Shown: positions 47,124 to 55,268 of the stretch, in pieces
Layout of the letters: each line of letters begins with the position of its first letter
Position numbering within the stretch: position 1 is the first letter of the stretch
Assembly (NCBI GenBank): GCA_039970095.1
Contig: JBDVMP010000106.1
Location: forward strand, 1 to 64,000
Direction of reading: 5' to 3'
Source: JAMZMI01 sp039970095
GTDB lineage: Bacteria > Bacteroidota > Bacteroidia > Cytophagales > Cyclobacteriaceae
DNA: 64,000 nt
Made by a program: the position numbers and the translations under genes
Notes under the pieces: generated by a model
The model's input: the letters and a program-made list of their open reading frames with translations, nothing else
Databases searched by the model: none
Told to the model about the DNA's origin: nothing

Positions 47124-47292
47124 ACCGTCCTTGTGAGCGAAGAGCAACGGAGCGTAACAATCTCATCATGGCTACCCCGAATGGACTTGTGGTGAGGATG
47201 ATCTCTCATCTCATCATGAGATTCTCTCACCCTTCGTTCCTCAGGGTTCGGAATGACGGAAAAGTGAGCGTACCTCAGGTTCGGAATGACGT
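47124..47292 (+). repeat. Dispersed repeat, copy D
   Basis: Same plan as copies A and B: left end ACCGTCCTTGTGAGCG, right end GGAATGACGG at about 47262 and a second right end closing at 47292. A handful of base differences from B in the core (for example CCCCGAATGG in place of CCTCGGATGG). Confidence 0.82.
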
Positions 47293-47315
47293 GAAGCATC
47301 GGTGGGTTCTTTTAG

Positions 47316-47349
47316 ATAAAAAAGAAGCCCGACTCCAAAGGAGCCGGGC
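47316..47349 (-). terminator. Intrinsic terminator of the adhesin gene (- strand)
   Basis: Read on the - strand, ten-base arms (47349-47340 and 47336-47327) pair completely with one G-U pair around a TTT loop, followed by TTCTTTTTTA. On the + strand the same position would give an A-C mismatch, which shows that the hairpin is selected for the - strand transcript. It lies 40 bases after the adhesin stop. Confidence 0.88.
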
Positions 47350-47388
47350 CAGGTTGCTGTTTCTATTTATCAACCCATGTTCTAACTC

Positions 47389-50300
47389 TTACCTTTTAAT
47401 TAACCTTTCGGACATATTTCCGGAAAGGATCATGTAGATGCCAGGAGAGAGACTGGTAACGTCTATTTTCCTATTGGTCATGCTTTTCAATACTGTTCTT
47501 CCTTCCAGGTCAAGGATATAGATCGGTTCTGATTGCGGAGCTTGCACCAAAACAAAGTCCGAAGTAGGGTTAGGGTAAACTTCAAACGCTATGTCCTGAA
47601 TATTGGAAAGCACGGGCTCTATCAATTCAAATACGCCGCTGGCAGAACCTTCATAGTTTACATCGTCTATGGTTACCTCTACCTGATATATTCCCACGGA
47701 AGTTGGAGCTGCTGTTTCTCCATTATAAGTTATGGTTACGCTCAAGTCAGCCGGAGTGGTAACTATTGTTGGCGTTTTAGCTGTGCCATCTACTTCTTGC
47801 TCTAAGTCGGACAGTGCGATAGTGGCTGATGCTTTTACGATAGTGAGTGTTCCATCCACGTAGTTGAAGGTGTAGTTGTCAGCCGAGCCTCCGCTCACCG
47901 TAATCGGGTAAGCACCCACATCGCTGCTGGCAGTTGCTGTGGTGCTGCCTACAGGAGCAGATATCAACACAGATGCATCTTCGCCATTCACAAAACCGGT
48001 GATTGATCCAGTGAGGTCGGGAATGGCATCTCCGTAGGTGATTTCCTGGTTATTGGCTGTGGCAGTCAACACAGCAGGGGTGACCGTAAAGGTTTGGCGC
48101 ACAGCTTCGGCAGGCAGGAAGCTGTCATTTCCGTTTTGCGTTGCTTCTATGGTAACAACGCCTACTCCTGAGAAGGAAGCCTGATCGAAAGTTAAGCTGG
48201 CAGGACCCTCTATGACAGTATAGCTCACGGTAAGCCCACTGGAAGCTGTTGCGCCAAGTACTACGCCCACACCATATTGCTGATCTGAGATTGCACTGAA
48301 AGTGATAGTCTGAGCCTGCTGAAATGGCAAAACATTTACGACCACAGTAGCTGATGCTGTATTGCCAGAAGGGTCGGTTCCCGTTAGACTCACAGTGTTT
48401 TGTCCTAAGTCTGAGGTGGTGAATGCAGATTTATCTAAAGTGAGTGTCAGACTACAGTTGTCCGATGAGCCATTGTCCACATCGGAGGTTGTTATGGTGG
48501 CTTGTCCGGCGGCATCCAGTCGTATATCTATATTTTGTGTCGCTACCACAGGATCTGTTACATCTACTACCGTCACGGTAGCTGAAGCGCTTGCAGTATT
48601 GTCACTTGCATCTGAAGTTGAGAGTGTTACTGTATTGGCCCCCAAATCACTACAAGAAAAAGTGCTCAGGTCGATGCTCATGTTCTCGATAGCACAATTG
48701 TCCAAACTACCATTGTCGATATCAGCCGTGGTGATGGTTGCAGCGCCCGAAGCATCCAACTCGATTGTAATATCCTGGGTAATGACCGTAGGAGAGGAGG
48801 TGTCTTCTACGGTTACTGTGGCTGTTGCCGTACTTGTATTTCCCGAAGCATCCGAAACCGTAAGGGTTACTGTATTGGCACCCAAATGAGCGCAAGTGAA
48901 GTTGGTCACGTCCAGGGTCATCTGATCTATTGCGCAGTTGTCAGTACTTCCATTGTCAATATCGGAAGCCAGGATAGTAGCCAATCCATCTGCATCAAGC
49001 GATACGGTGATGTCCTGAGCTACAGCTACCGGAGCGATAGTTTCAGTTACTGTCACGGTGGCAGTAGCGGTTGATGAATTTCCGTGGTTGTCTGTTATTG
49101 TTAGTGTTACGGTGTTTTCACCTACATGAGTACAATTAAAGGCATCAATGTCCAGCTCCATATTTGCTATACCGCAATTGTCAGAAGACCCATCGTTGAT
49201 TTCTGAAGCCGTAATGGAGGCGTTTCCGCTCTGATCCAGAGTCACGCTGATGTCCTGAGTAGTGGCCATGGGAGCAGAGCTGTCTTCAATCGTTACAGAA
49301 GCTGTAGCGGTGCTTGTGTTTCCGGAGGCATCTATTACGGTTAGTGTCACTGTGTTTGGTCCGATATTACTACAATCAAACTGAGTGACATCAATTGCCG
49401 TGCTGGCAATAGAGCAATTGTCAGAGCTTCCAGCGTCTATATCTGAGGCTGAAATAATAGCCAGGCCATCACTGTCAAGTGCAACTGTAACATCCTGAGC
49501 AATGGCTGTAGGGGCAATTTGGTCTTCCACAGTTACTGTCGAGGTAGCTGAATTTGTATTTCCAGAAACATCTGAAACCGTCAGTGTGACTGTGTTGCCA
49601 CTTAAATTGTCACAAGTAAAATCAGTGATATCTAAAGTCATTTGGTCGATAGCACAGTTGTCAGAGCTGCCGTCGTTGATATCTTCGGCTGTAATTGATG
49701 CTACCCCGTCACTATCCAAATACACCGTCAGATCTTGCGTGATCGCCGTTGGCGCTATTGCTTCTGTGACCGTTACGATTGCTGTTGCATCGGCGCTTTT
49801 GCCTGAGTTGTCAGTGACTGTGAGGGTGACGTTGTTGTCTCCTATATGTGAGCAGTCAAAAGAAGTGATATCTGCAACTATGCTGGCGATACCACAATTG
49901 TCGTTTGAGCCATTGTCTATATCCGAGGCGAGGATGGTGGCCGCACCTGATTGATCAAGTGAAACAGAGATATCCTGTGTGATCACAATGGGATTTGTAT
50001 TGTCCATTACAGTAACTGTTGCCGATGTTGTGTGACTATTGCCAGAAGGATCCGTTGCTGTAAGGGAAACTGCATTGGCGCCAATCATGCTGCAGTCGAA
50101 ACTGGTAATATCTAGTTCCAGGGTGGAAACTGAGCAATTATCAGAGCTTCCATTGTCAACTTCTGAAGCGGAGACAGTAGCAAGACCATCGGCATCTAAA
50201 GCCACTGAGATATCTTGTGCAATTGCAACTGGACTGGTGTTGTCTTCTACGGTGACAGTTGCAGAGGAAGAACTTTCATTTCCGGACGCGTCTGTTACGG

Positions 50301-51483
50301 TAAGAGTTACGGTGTTGGTTCCCAAATCTGCGCACGAAAAATCAGATATATCTAGTGCCATTTGATCAACAGCGCAGTTGTCCGAACTTCCATTGTCGAT
50401 ATCGGAAGCCTGAATCGAAACCAATCCATCTGCATCGAGTAGTACTGAAATGTCCTGAGTAATGACGGTAGGAACAGAAGTATCTTCAATGGTGATTGTT
50501 GCAGTGGTATTAGCAGTATTTCCAGATCCGTCAGTCACAGTAAGTGTTACTGTATTGGCTCCCAAATCAGTACAGTCAAATGTGCTTTTATCCAATGAGA
50601 ATAAGAGATCACCGCTAGCAGTTCTGTTGTCTGATGAGCCATTGTCCAGATCGGTTGCCGACACAGTCACAGAACCTGTTTCGTCCAGTTGAACGCTAAT
50701 GTCCTGAGCTAAAGCAGTAGGAGCTACCGTATCCACAAATTCGTCGAAAAGTGATGAAATCGCAGCTGCGTCTAATAACCCTGTGTAGTATCGCAGGTTG
50801 TCGATTGCGTCAGTGTATCTGACACCATTAAGGTCTTTGTTATCTCCCAGATAAATTTGAGCGTTCGGAACGGAGTAGTGATTTCCTACATTCACTTTTT
50901 GTTTCTCCACATTGGATTTTAGCACATTGTCCACATAGATTTTGTAGCGAACTCTTGAGTACTCCGCTCCTCCACCGGCTGGGAAAGCGGACTTGTCAAG
51001 TGTAAGCGCAATGAAATGCCACTCTCCATCGGCGATATCCGTATACGTGTAGGTGTGCGGATCAGGTTGGCTGCTGGCACTTGTACCTGCTGTATAAAAC
51101 TTCCCGTAAAAACTGAGGTTCCCATCGGCCAGTGTAAACTTCCAACCATAGGTAGTATAGTGATTAATGATCTCTTTGGTTGTGGCCGTGTTATCAGAAG
51201 TTTTAATCCAGAAAGCGAGGCTGTAATCATTGTCTCCAGCTCCATTGTCGGAGATCCAGCCGGGGTTATTGAGCACATCGCCGTTTAGTGATACAGCGCC
51301 GGAAGCCTGGTTTTCGATTCCGGTTATAAATGTAAGCGCTGTGCCTGTTTGGGTGAAAGGAGTGGCATTAACAGCGTTTTCCAGAGACCCTCCTGTGAAG
51401 GTGTACTCAGAAGTAGCTGTTTGGGCAAAACATAAGCCCAAACTCAACGTCGTGATAAAGAAGAATGTAAAGAGTTTTTTCAT
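47389..51483 (-). CDS. Large T9SS-exported adhesin-like protein with ten tandem domains
   Basis: 1364 residues. Signal peptide about 1-20 (ending CFAQ). A LamG/ConA-like domain spans about 22-250. Ten tandem repeats of about 80 residues follow to about residue 1050, each with a TQDISVxLDxxG opening, a DNGSSDNC motif and a VTLTVTDxSGN close; these resemble HYR-like Ig domains with acidic, possibly calcium-binding loops. Then come an Ig-like domain, MBG-type domains (NNQEITYGDAIPDLTGSITG at about 1135, and a second to about 1285) and a T9SS type A sorting domain (VYPNPTSDF, with a basic RLIKR end). It is exported to the cell surface and probably mediates adhesion or polysaccharide binding. Paired LytTR-like sites upstream suggest control by the adjacent sensor-regulator pair. 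Confidence 0.92.
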   Translation of the reverse strand: MKKLFTFFFITTLSLGLCFAQTATSEYTFTGGSLENAVNATPFTQTGTALTFITGIENQASGAVSLNGDVLNNPGWISDNGAGDNDYSLAFWIKTSDNTATTKEIINHYTTYGWKFTLADGNLSFYGKFYTAGTSASSQPDPHTYTYTDIADGEWHFIALTLDKSAFPAGGGAEYSRVRYKIYVDNVLKSNVEKQKVNVGNHYSVPNAQIYLGDNKDLNGVRYTDAIDNLRYYTGLLDAAAISSLFDEFVDTVAPTALAQDISVQLDETGSVTVSATDLDNGSSDNRTASGDLLFSLDKSTFDCTDLGANTVTLTVTDGSGNTANTTATITIEDTSVPTVITQDISVLLDADGLVSIQASDIDNGSSDNCAVDQMALDISDFSCADLGTNTVTLTVTDASGNESSSSATVTVEDNTSPVAIAQDISVALDADGLATVSASEVDNGSSDNCSVSTLELDITSFDCSMIGANAVSLTATDPSGNSHTTSATVTVMDNTNPIVITQDISVSLDQSGAATILASDIDNGSNDNCGIASIVADITSFDCSHIGDNNVTLTVTDNSGKSADATAIVTVTEAIAPTAITQDLTVYLDSDGVASITAEDINDGSSDNCAIDQMTLDITDFTCDNLSGNTVTLTVSDVSGNTNSATSTVTVEDQIAPTAIAQDVTVALDSDGLAIISASDIDAGSSDNCSIASTAIDVTQFDCSNIGPNTVTLTVIDASGNTSTATASVTIEDSSAPMATTQDISVTLDQSGNASITASEINDGSSDNCGIANMELDIDAFNCTHVGENTVTLTITDNHGNSSTATATVTVTETIAPVAVAQDITVSLDADGLATILASDIDNGSTDNCAIDQMTLDVTNFTCAHLGANTVTLTVSDASGNTSTATATVTVEDTSSPTVITQDITIELDASGAATITTADIDNGSLDNCAIENMSIDLSTFSCSDLGANTVTLSTSDASDNTASASATVTVVDVTDPVVATQNIDIRLDAAGQATITTSDVDNGSSDNCSLTLTLDKSAFTTSDLGQNTVSLTGTDPSGNTASATVVVNVLPFQQAQTITFSAISDQQYGVGVVLGATASSGLTVSYTVIEGPASLTFDQASFSGVGVVTIEATQNGNDSFLPAEAVRQTFTVTPAVLTATANNQEITYGDAIPDLTGSITGFVNGEDASVLISAPVGSTTATASSDVGAYPITVSGGSADNYTFNYVDGTLTIVKASATIALSDLEQEVDGTAKTPTIVTTPADLSVTITYNGETAAPTSVGIYQVEVTIDDVNYEGSASGVFELIEPVLSNIQDIAFEVYPNPTSDFVLVQAPQSEPIYILDLEGRTVLKSMTNRKIDVTSLSPGIYMILSGNMSERLIKR
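48330..50725 (-). repeat. Ten in-frame tandem repeats of about 240 bp in the adhesin gene
   Basis: The segment encoding the TQDISV motif recurs at about 48531, 48770, 49010, 49252, 49491, 49730, 49971, 50211, 50451 and 50701, a spacing of about 240 bp. Each unit encodes one 80-residue domain. Base differences are scattered among units, so no two are identical, but long shared stretches would allow recombination between units. Confidence 0.85.
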
Positions 51484-51544
51484 CGGTCATAGATTTTGAT
51501 TGTAATGCTTCAAAACTATGATCGGAGGGAGGCTATTTACTTGG

Positions 51545-51574
51545 TCAGTTGCTGAAACGCCGCTTTCAGTTTCT
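51545..51574 (-). promoter_or_regulatory. Putative LytTR-regulator binding site before the adhesin gene
   Basis: Two direct nine-base repeats, TCAGTTGCT at 51545-51553 and TCAGTTTCT at 51566-51574, lie exactly 21 bp apart start to start with a 12-bp gap. Each matches the LytTR consensus form ([TA][AC][CA]GTTN[AG][TG]) at eight of nine positions. The pair lies about 62-91 bases upstream of the adhesin start and overlaps the end of the regulator gene. The first repeat recurs, within a 13-base identity, in front of the sensor kinase gene. Confidence 0.65.
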
Positions 51575-52319
51575 AAAGGGTTTGCATGAGCCCAACGAAC
51601 TCCTCGGTTTTTTCTTTTGATAAAGAAACAGACTTCTCATTGTCCATCACAATGTAGCCTCCATCTGCTTTTACGTACTTTTTGATGTGCTGCAGGTTGA
51701 TCAGGAATGAACGGTGAGGTCTGTAAAACTGGGTCACTTTTTCGAGTAAATCAACGAAGTACTTGAGCGGTTTGCTGATCAGATAGTTGGTGGAGGTAGT
51801 ATCTATTTTGGTGTACATGCCATCTGCTTCCATCACGACTATATCATCGAATGGGACAAACTCTACACCATCACTTACCGGGAGACCAATTTTTTTGAAA
51901 GAGGAAGACTGGAACACGTTCTTAAGTTCTTCGATCTGCTTTGTGATCTTAGACTTACCGAGAAAAGAAGAAGCTTTTTGTACCACTTCTTTCACTTTAC
52001 TGGCTCTTACAGGCTTTAAGATATAGTCGAGGGCTGCCAGTTGGATAGCCTGGATGGCATATTCACTGTAGGCAGTGGTAAAAACTATTTCAAAGTTGAA
52101 ATCATCACGATCAATGAAATCGAGAATTTCCAGTCCCGTATGGCCGGGCATTTCGATATCCAAAAATACGATATCCGGTTTCTGTTTTTTGATGGTCTCC
52201 ACACCGTCGAGCAGATTTCCAGCCTCTTGAATGTCTGTAATATTTTTGCAGTTTTCCTCGATCAATATTTTGAGGAGGTTTCTGGCTTTCGCTTCGTCAT
52301 CTATGATGGTTACTTTCAT
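51573..52319 (-). CDS. LytTR family response regulator
   Basis: 248 residues. Receiver domain about 1-120, with the acidic pair IDDEAKA, the phosphoacceptor aspartate in DIVFLDIEMPG, the threonine in FTTAYSEYA and the lysine in ILKPVRASK. A LytTR DNA-binding domain spans about 140-245 with FVPFDDIVVMEADGMYTKI and YRPHRSFLINLQHIKKY. It acts as the output of the sensor kinase whose stop codon overlaps its start (ATGA), a layout that signals co-translation. The ATG at 52319 is the start that gives this overlap. Target genes probably include its own operon and the adhesin, from the paired sites upstream of both. Confidence 0.93.
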   Translation of the reverse strand: MKVTIIDDEAKARNLLKILIEENCKNITDIQEAGNLLDGVETIKKQKPDIVFLDIEMPGHTGLEILDFIDRDDFNFEIVFTTAYSEYAIQAIQLAALDYILKPVRASKVKEVVQKASSFLGKSKITKQIEELKNVFQSSSFKKIGLPVSDGVEFVPFDDIVVMEADGMYTKIDTTSTNYLISKPLKYFVDLLEKVTQFYRPHRSFLINLQHIKKYVKADGGYIVMDNEKSVSLSKEKTEEFVGLMQTL

Positions 52320-54298
52320 TTTTTTATACTAGGTATGGTGATGATTACGCATGTGCCGCTCGGTCCATTTTCGTCCGTTAGGTCTTCTGTTTCCACTCCG
52401 ATTTTTTTACTGGTGGTTTGATTGAAAAGCTCCAGACGGGAAGCATTTGCTTCGGTGGCAAAGGATTTGTATTTGGATGGGCTGTGCTGTTTTAGTTCTG
52501 AAGCCTTGGCTCGACCAACTCCATTGTCGGTAATGGTGCAGATAACCGTTTCTTCGTCCGATGATCGAAAATTAACACTGAGTTTTTTGTCTCCCTTTTT
52601 TGAAAAAAGCCCGTGCTTGATGGCATTTTCTACATACGGCTGTATGATCATAGTAGGGATTTTGATCGCCTCAGTATTGAGTTGTGTTTCGTAATTCACT
52701 TCAAAGCTCATTGATTCGCCAAACCGTAATTTCTCAAGTTCCAGGTATTGACTGATGCTTTCTATCTCATCGGTCAAAGGAATGTGACCAAGGCTACTGT
52801 AGTGAAGGTAGCCGCGGATCAGATCGGCGAACATGGCCAGATAGTCACTGGCCAAATCCTTTTGGTTAAGTACAATGAACTCCTGAATGGAGTTGAGCAC
52901 ATTGAAGATGAAATGCGGGTTCATCTGTGCTTTTAATGCTTTCAGTTCGCTATCGCGGTATTGCTTTTCTAGTGCGAGTCTGCGCTGTGATTCTCGTAGC
53001 TGCAAGGCAACCATTTCAGCTTTTTTGGCTTGTTTCAGTTTGGAAAAATAGAAGATGGCTGAGATCACTATCAACAAGGCCACAACCACTGAGGCGATAA
53101 ATAGAATAAGATTTTGACGACTTTTGGTCTCGGCTAGCAGTGCTCTTTCCTCTGCAAGGTTTCGCTGATTGGTGATTTTTTCCGTTTCGTATTTGGTCTC
53201 TAACTCAGCGAGTTGCTCATGCTTTTCGATGTTGAAAAGACTGTCTTTTAGGTTTATGTGTTTTTGATAGTTGATTATGGCATGTCTGTAATCACTTGTC
53301 AGGGAGTCAACTAAAAACATTTTGTGATAGTAGTCAATGATATTTTTCTGTTCACTGACAGAAGGTAAAATCCCAAGTGCTTTTTCGATATAGATAGTTG
53401 CCTGTCTGGGCTTGTTCATCATCAGATAACAAACTGAAATCGAGGAGCAGGCATTGAGCATAGAGCCGGGGTTTCCCTCATTGTTTTCTGAATAGGAAAT
53501 GATGTCTTTGTAGTAACCTGCTGCCTGATCAAATTTTTTCAATTCATACAATGAGTTTGCCAGGTTCATTTTTATTTCATTTTTACTTAAGTCGTCTTCC
53601 AGGTTTTCCGCTAAAACCAGTGCGCTGTTGTGGTAGTGAATTGCACTATCGGGTTTGTTCATTTGAGAGAACCAAGCTCCAAGCCTGCTATAACCATTCA
53701 TAAGTTGGCGGTCAGCACCCGATTTTCGATAGTAGGTATTGCTCTCTTTGATAAAAACATAAGCCTTTTCCAGGTCTCCAGTTTTCATGTAGATATAGGA
53801 AATGTTGGCTTTTGTTCTATTAATACTTTTATGCGCTTGCGTCTTTTCGAAGTATTTCAACGCGACCAAATAATACTCCAACGCCTTATTGAGATCTCCT
53901 TTACTTTCCACCACATTGGCCAGGCCAAAATAGGTTTGGTGCTTAACCGAATCTAGATGATACGCTTCGCAAGCTCTTAATGCTTCAAGTAAGCTCTTTT
54001 CGGCAGAATCAAAATCTCCCCATATGGCATAAGTCATTCCTATGAAATTGAGCGAATTAACTTCTAACTCTTTTTCGTTAGCTTTTTGAGATTTGCGAGT
54101 TGCCATGTCGAAATAGTGAATAGCAGAATCCTTGTTTTCCCTGGCATAGGTACGAGCAATGGTATTTAGAAGGACAGCCTGTGTGCTGTCATTTTGTGAT
54201 GCATTTAGTTTTTCAAACAGATCTTTTCTATCAGGGGGTTGCCCCCAGCACAGTGCAAGGTGTAAAAATGTTATTCCAAAAACCAAAGGACACTTCAT
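52316..54298 (-). CDS. TPR-containing LytS-type sensor histidine kinase
   Basis: 660 residues from ATG 54298, preferred over a longer in-frame start at 54343 because it directly opens the signal peptide MKCPLVFGITFLHLALCWGQ. A periplasmic part (about 30-385) consists of TPR-like repeats for protein or ligand sensing. One transmembrane helix (about 400-420) and a coiled-coil lead into the His_kinase domain with LKAQMNPHFIFNVLNSIQEF (phosphoacceptor histidine) and the ATPase N-box VENAIKHG plus DNGVGR. It signals to the overlapping LytTR regulator. Kinases of this plan with a periplasmic TPR domain are common in Bacteroidota and usually sense cell-envelope or nutrient cues; the ligand is unknown. 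Confidence 0.92.
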   Translation of the reverse strand: MKCPLVFGITFLHLALCWGQPPDRKDLFEKLNASQNDSTQAVLLNTIARTYARENKDSAIHYFDMATRKSQKANEKELEVNSLNFIGMTYAIWGDFDSAEKSLLEALRACEAYHLDSVKHQTYFGLANVVESKGDLNKALEYYLVALKYFEKTQAHKSINRTKANISYIYMKTGDLEKAYVFIKESNTYYRKSGADRQLMNGYSRLGAWFSQMNKPDSAIHYHNSALVLAENLEDDLSKNEIKMNLANSLYELKKFDQAAGYYKDIISYSENNEGNPGSMLNACSSISVCYLMMNKPRQATIYIEKALGILPSVSEQKNIIDYYHKMFLVDSLTSDYRHAIINYQKHINLKDSLFNIEKHEQLAELETKYETEKITNQRNLAEERALLAETKSRQNLILFIASVVVALLIVISAIFYFSKLKQAKKAEMVALQLRESQRRLALEKQYRDSELKALKAQMNPHFIFNVLNSIQEFIVLNQKDLASDYLAMFADLIRGYLHYSSLGHIPLTDEIESISQYLELEKLRFGESMSFEVNYETQLNTEAIKIPTMIIQPYVENAIKHGLFSKKGDKKLSVNFRSSDEETVICTITDNGVGRAKASELKQHSPSKYKSFATEANASRLELFNQTTSKKIGVETEDLTDENGPSGTCVIITIPSIKK

Positions 54299-54354
54299 AG
54301 GTGATAGGTGTTGAACAGGTTTAAAGAAAACAAGAATATACAACCTAAGAAATA

Positions 54355-54384
54355 TTAATTGCTGAATCCTTGTTTTCAGTTGCT
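54355..54384 (-). promoter_or_regulatory. Putative LytTR-regulator binding site before the kinase-regulator operon
   Basis: TTAATTGCT at 54355-54363 and TCAGTTGCT at 54376-54384 lie 21 bp apart. The second is part of a 13-base stretch (TCAGTTGCTGAAA) identical to the one before the adhesin gene, and it is also inside a perfect GTTTTCAG-TTG-CTGAAAAC palindrome. Located about 57-86 bases upstream of the kinase start, so autoregulation is likely. The first repeat is a weaker match to the LytTR consensus. Confidence 0.6.
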
Positions 54385-54388
54385 GAAA

Positions 54389-54830
54389 ACACCGATGGCG
54401 TTTCTAGTCAAAGGGATGTGGAATTGGAAATTTGGGGCCAGTGCCGAGGTAGACTTGAAAGACTGGAGGGAATTTTTCTGTGTAGGGAGATTTATTGGAT
54501 GAAATAAATTCTATCCAAAGGAATAGGCTGGTTTAGCAGAGCCTTACATGGCGAAGTAGCCGTAGATCATCATAGCTAATGATAACGCAACCATCACAAT
54601 GGTGAATTTTGTATTTGAGCTTATGCTGTTCATGATATCTTCAAGTCTAAGATAAAGATCAGCCGGGCCGATTGCCCGACTGATTCAATTGCAGTGTCTT
54701 AAATACCGCCGTGATTAGGACACAACTTATCGATCTAAAAACCGTAAATCTCTCATTGATTTTGTGATCTGTGTATAAGACGGTAACGCTCAAATAAACC
54801 CTACCTAGACTTCAATAAAAATATATTCTC
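54389..54830 (+). other. Intergenic region between the sensor kinase and the acetyltransferase
   Basis: Apart from the 29-codon frame on the - strand described separately, it holds a small GC-rich hairpin near 54660-54682 (GGGC/GCCC arms). No terminator or standard promoter was identified. Confidence 0.4.
54544..54633 (-). CDS. Possible 29-residue single-helix membrane protein
   Basis: ATG at 54633 to TAA at 54544. The peptide has a short polar start (MNSISSNTK), then a 20-residue hydrophobic helix (FTIVMVALSLAMMIYGYFAM) that reaches the stop. Tiny one-helix proteins of this kind are real in many bacteria, but a frame of 30 codons can occur by chance. It has no neighbour on the same strand upstream and lies between the sensor kinase region and the acetyltransferase. 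No ribosome-binding or promoter signal separates it from chance. Included because the hydrophobic profile is unusually clean. Confidence 0.4.
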   Translation of the reverse strand: MNSISSNTKFTIVMVALSLAMMIYGYFAM

Positions 54831-55268
54831 ATGAATATCACCACCATTGACAAGTCAGAATACTCAACTGTTGTGGACATATGGGAAGCATCTGTTCGTG
54901 CTACGCATCACTTTTTGCCTGAGGCGGACATTCAGTATTTCAGACCGCTCATACTTAATGAATACCTGAGTGCTGTGGAGTTGAGGTGTGCCAGAGATGA
55001 AAAAGGCACCATCGTGGGCTTTCTTGGTGTGGCTGAAAGCAATATAGAAATGCTCTTTCTTCACCCTGATAGTTTTGGTAAAGGTGTAGGTAAGCTATTG
55101 CTCAACTACGCCTTGAATGAATTCAACTGCAAGAATGTGGATGTGAATGAAGACAATCAAAATGCGGTTGCATTTTATAAGCATATGGGCTTTGAGGTGG
55201 TGAGTAGGTCAGAGACCGATCCTTTGGGCAAGCCTTACCCCATTCTGCATATGGAGTTAAGGGGCTGA
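54831..55268 (+). CDS. GNAT family N-acetyltransferase
   Basis: 145 residues. Standard GNAT fold: substrate-side N-terminal helices, the acetyl-CoA pyrophosphate loop in HPDSFGKGVGKLLL (Q/R-x-x-G-x-G/A type, here GKGVGK), and the C-terminal VDVNEDNQNAVAFYKHMGF, as in YjaB/YjgM-like enzymes. It transfers an acetyl group from acetyl-CoA to an amine; substrate unknown. It is convergent with the transglycosylase gene, the two stop codons being adjacent (55268 and 55269) without a terminator between them. Confidence 0.88.
   Translation: MNITTIDKSEYSTVVDIWEASVRATHHFLPEADIQYFRPLILNEYLSAVELRCARDEKGTIVGFLGVAESNIEMLFLHPDSFGKGVGKLLLNYALNEFNCKNVDVNEDNQNAVAFYKHMGFEVVSRSETDPLGKPYPILHMELRG

Noticed and set aside
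48362..50692. Several long + strand frames opposite the adhesin gene
   Set aside because: They are antisense shadows of the tandem repeats, with low-complexity valine/serine-rich translations.
48330..50725. Regularly spaced repeats considered as a CRISPR array
   Set aside because: The units are 240 bp, in frame and coding; there are no short identical repeats with unique spacers.
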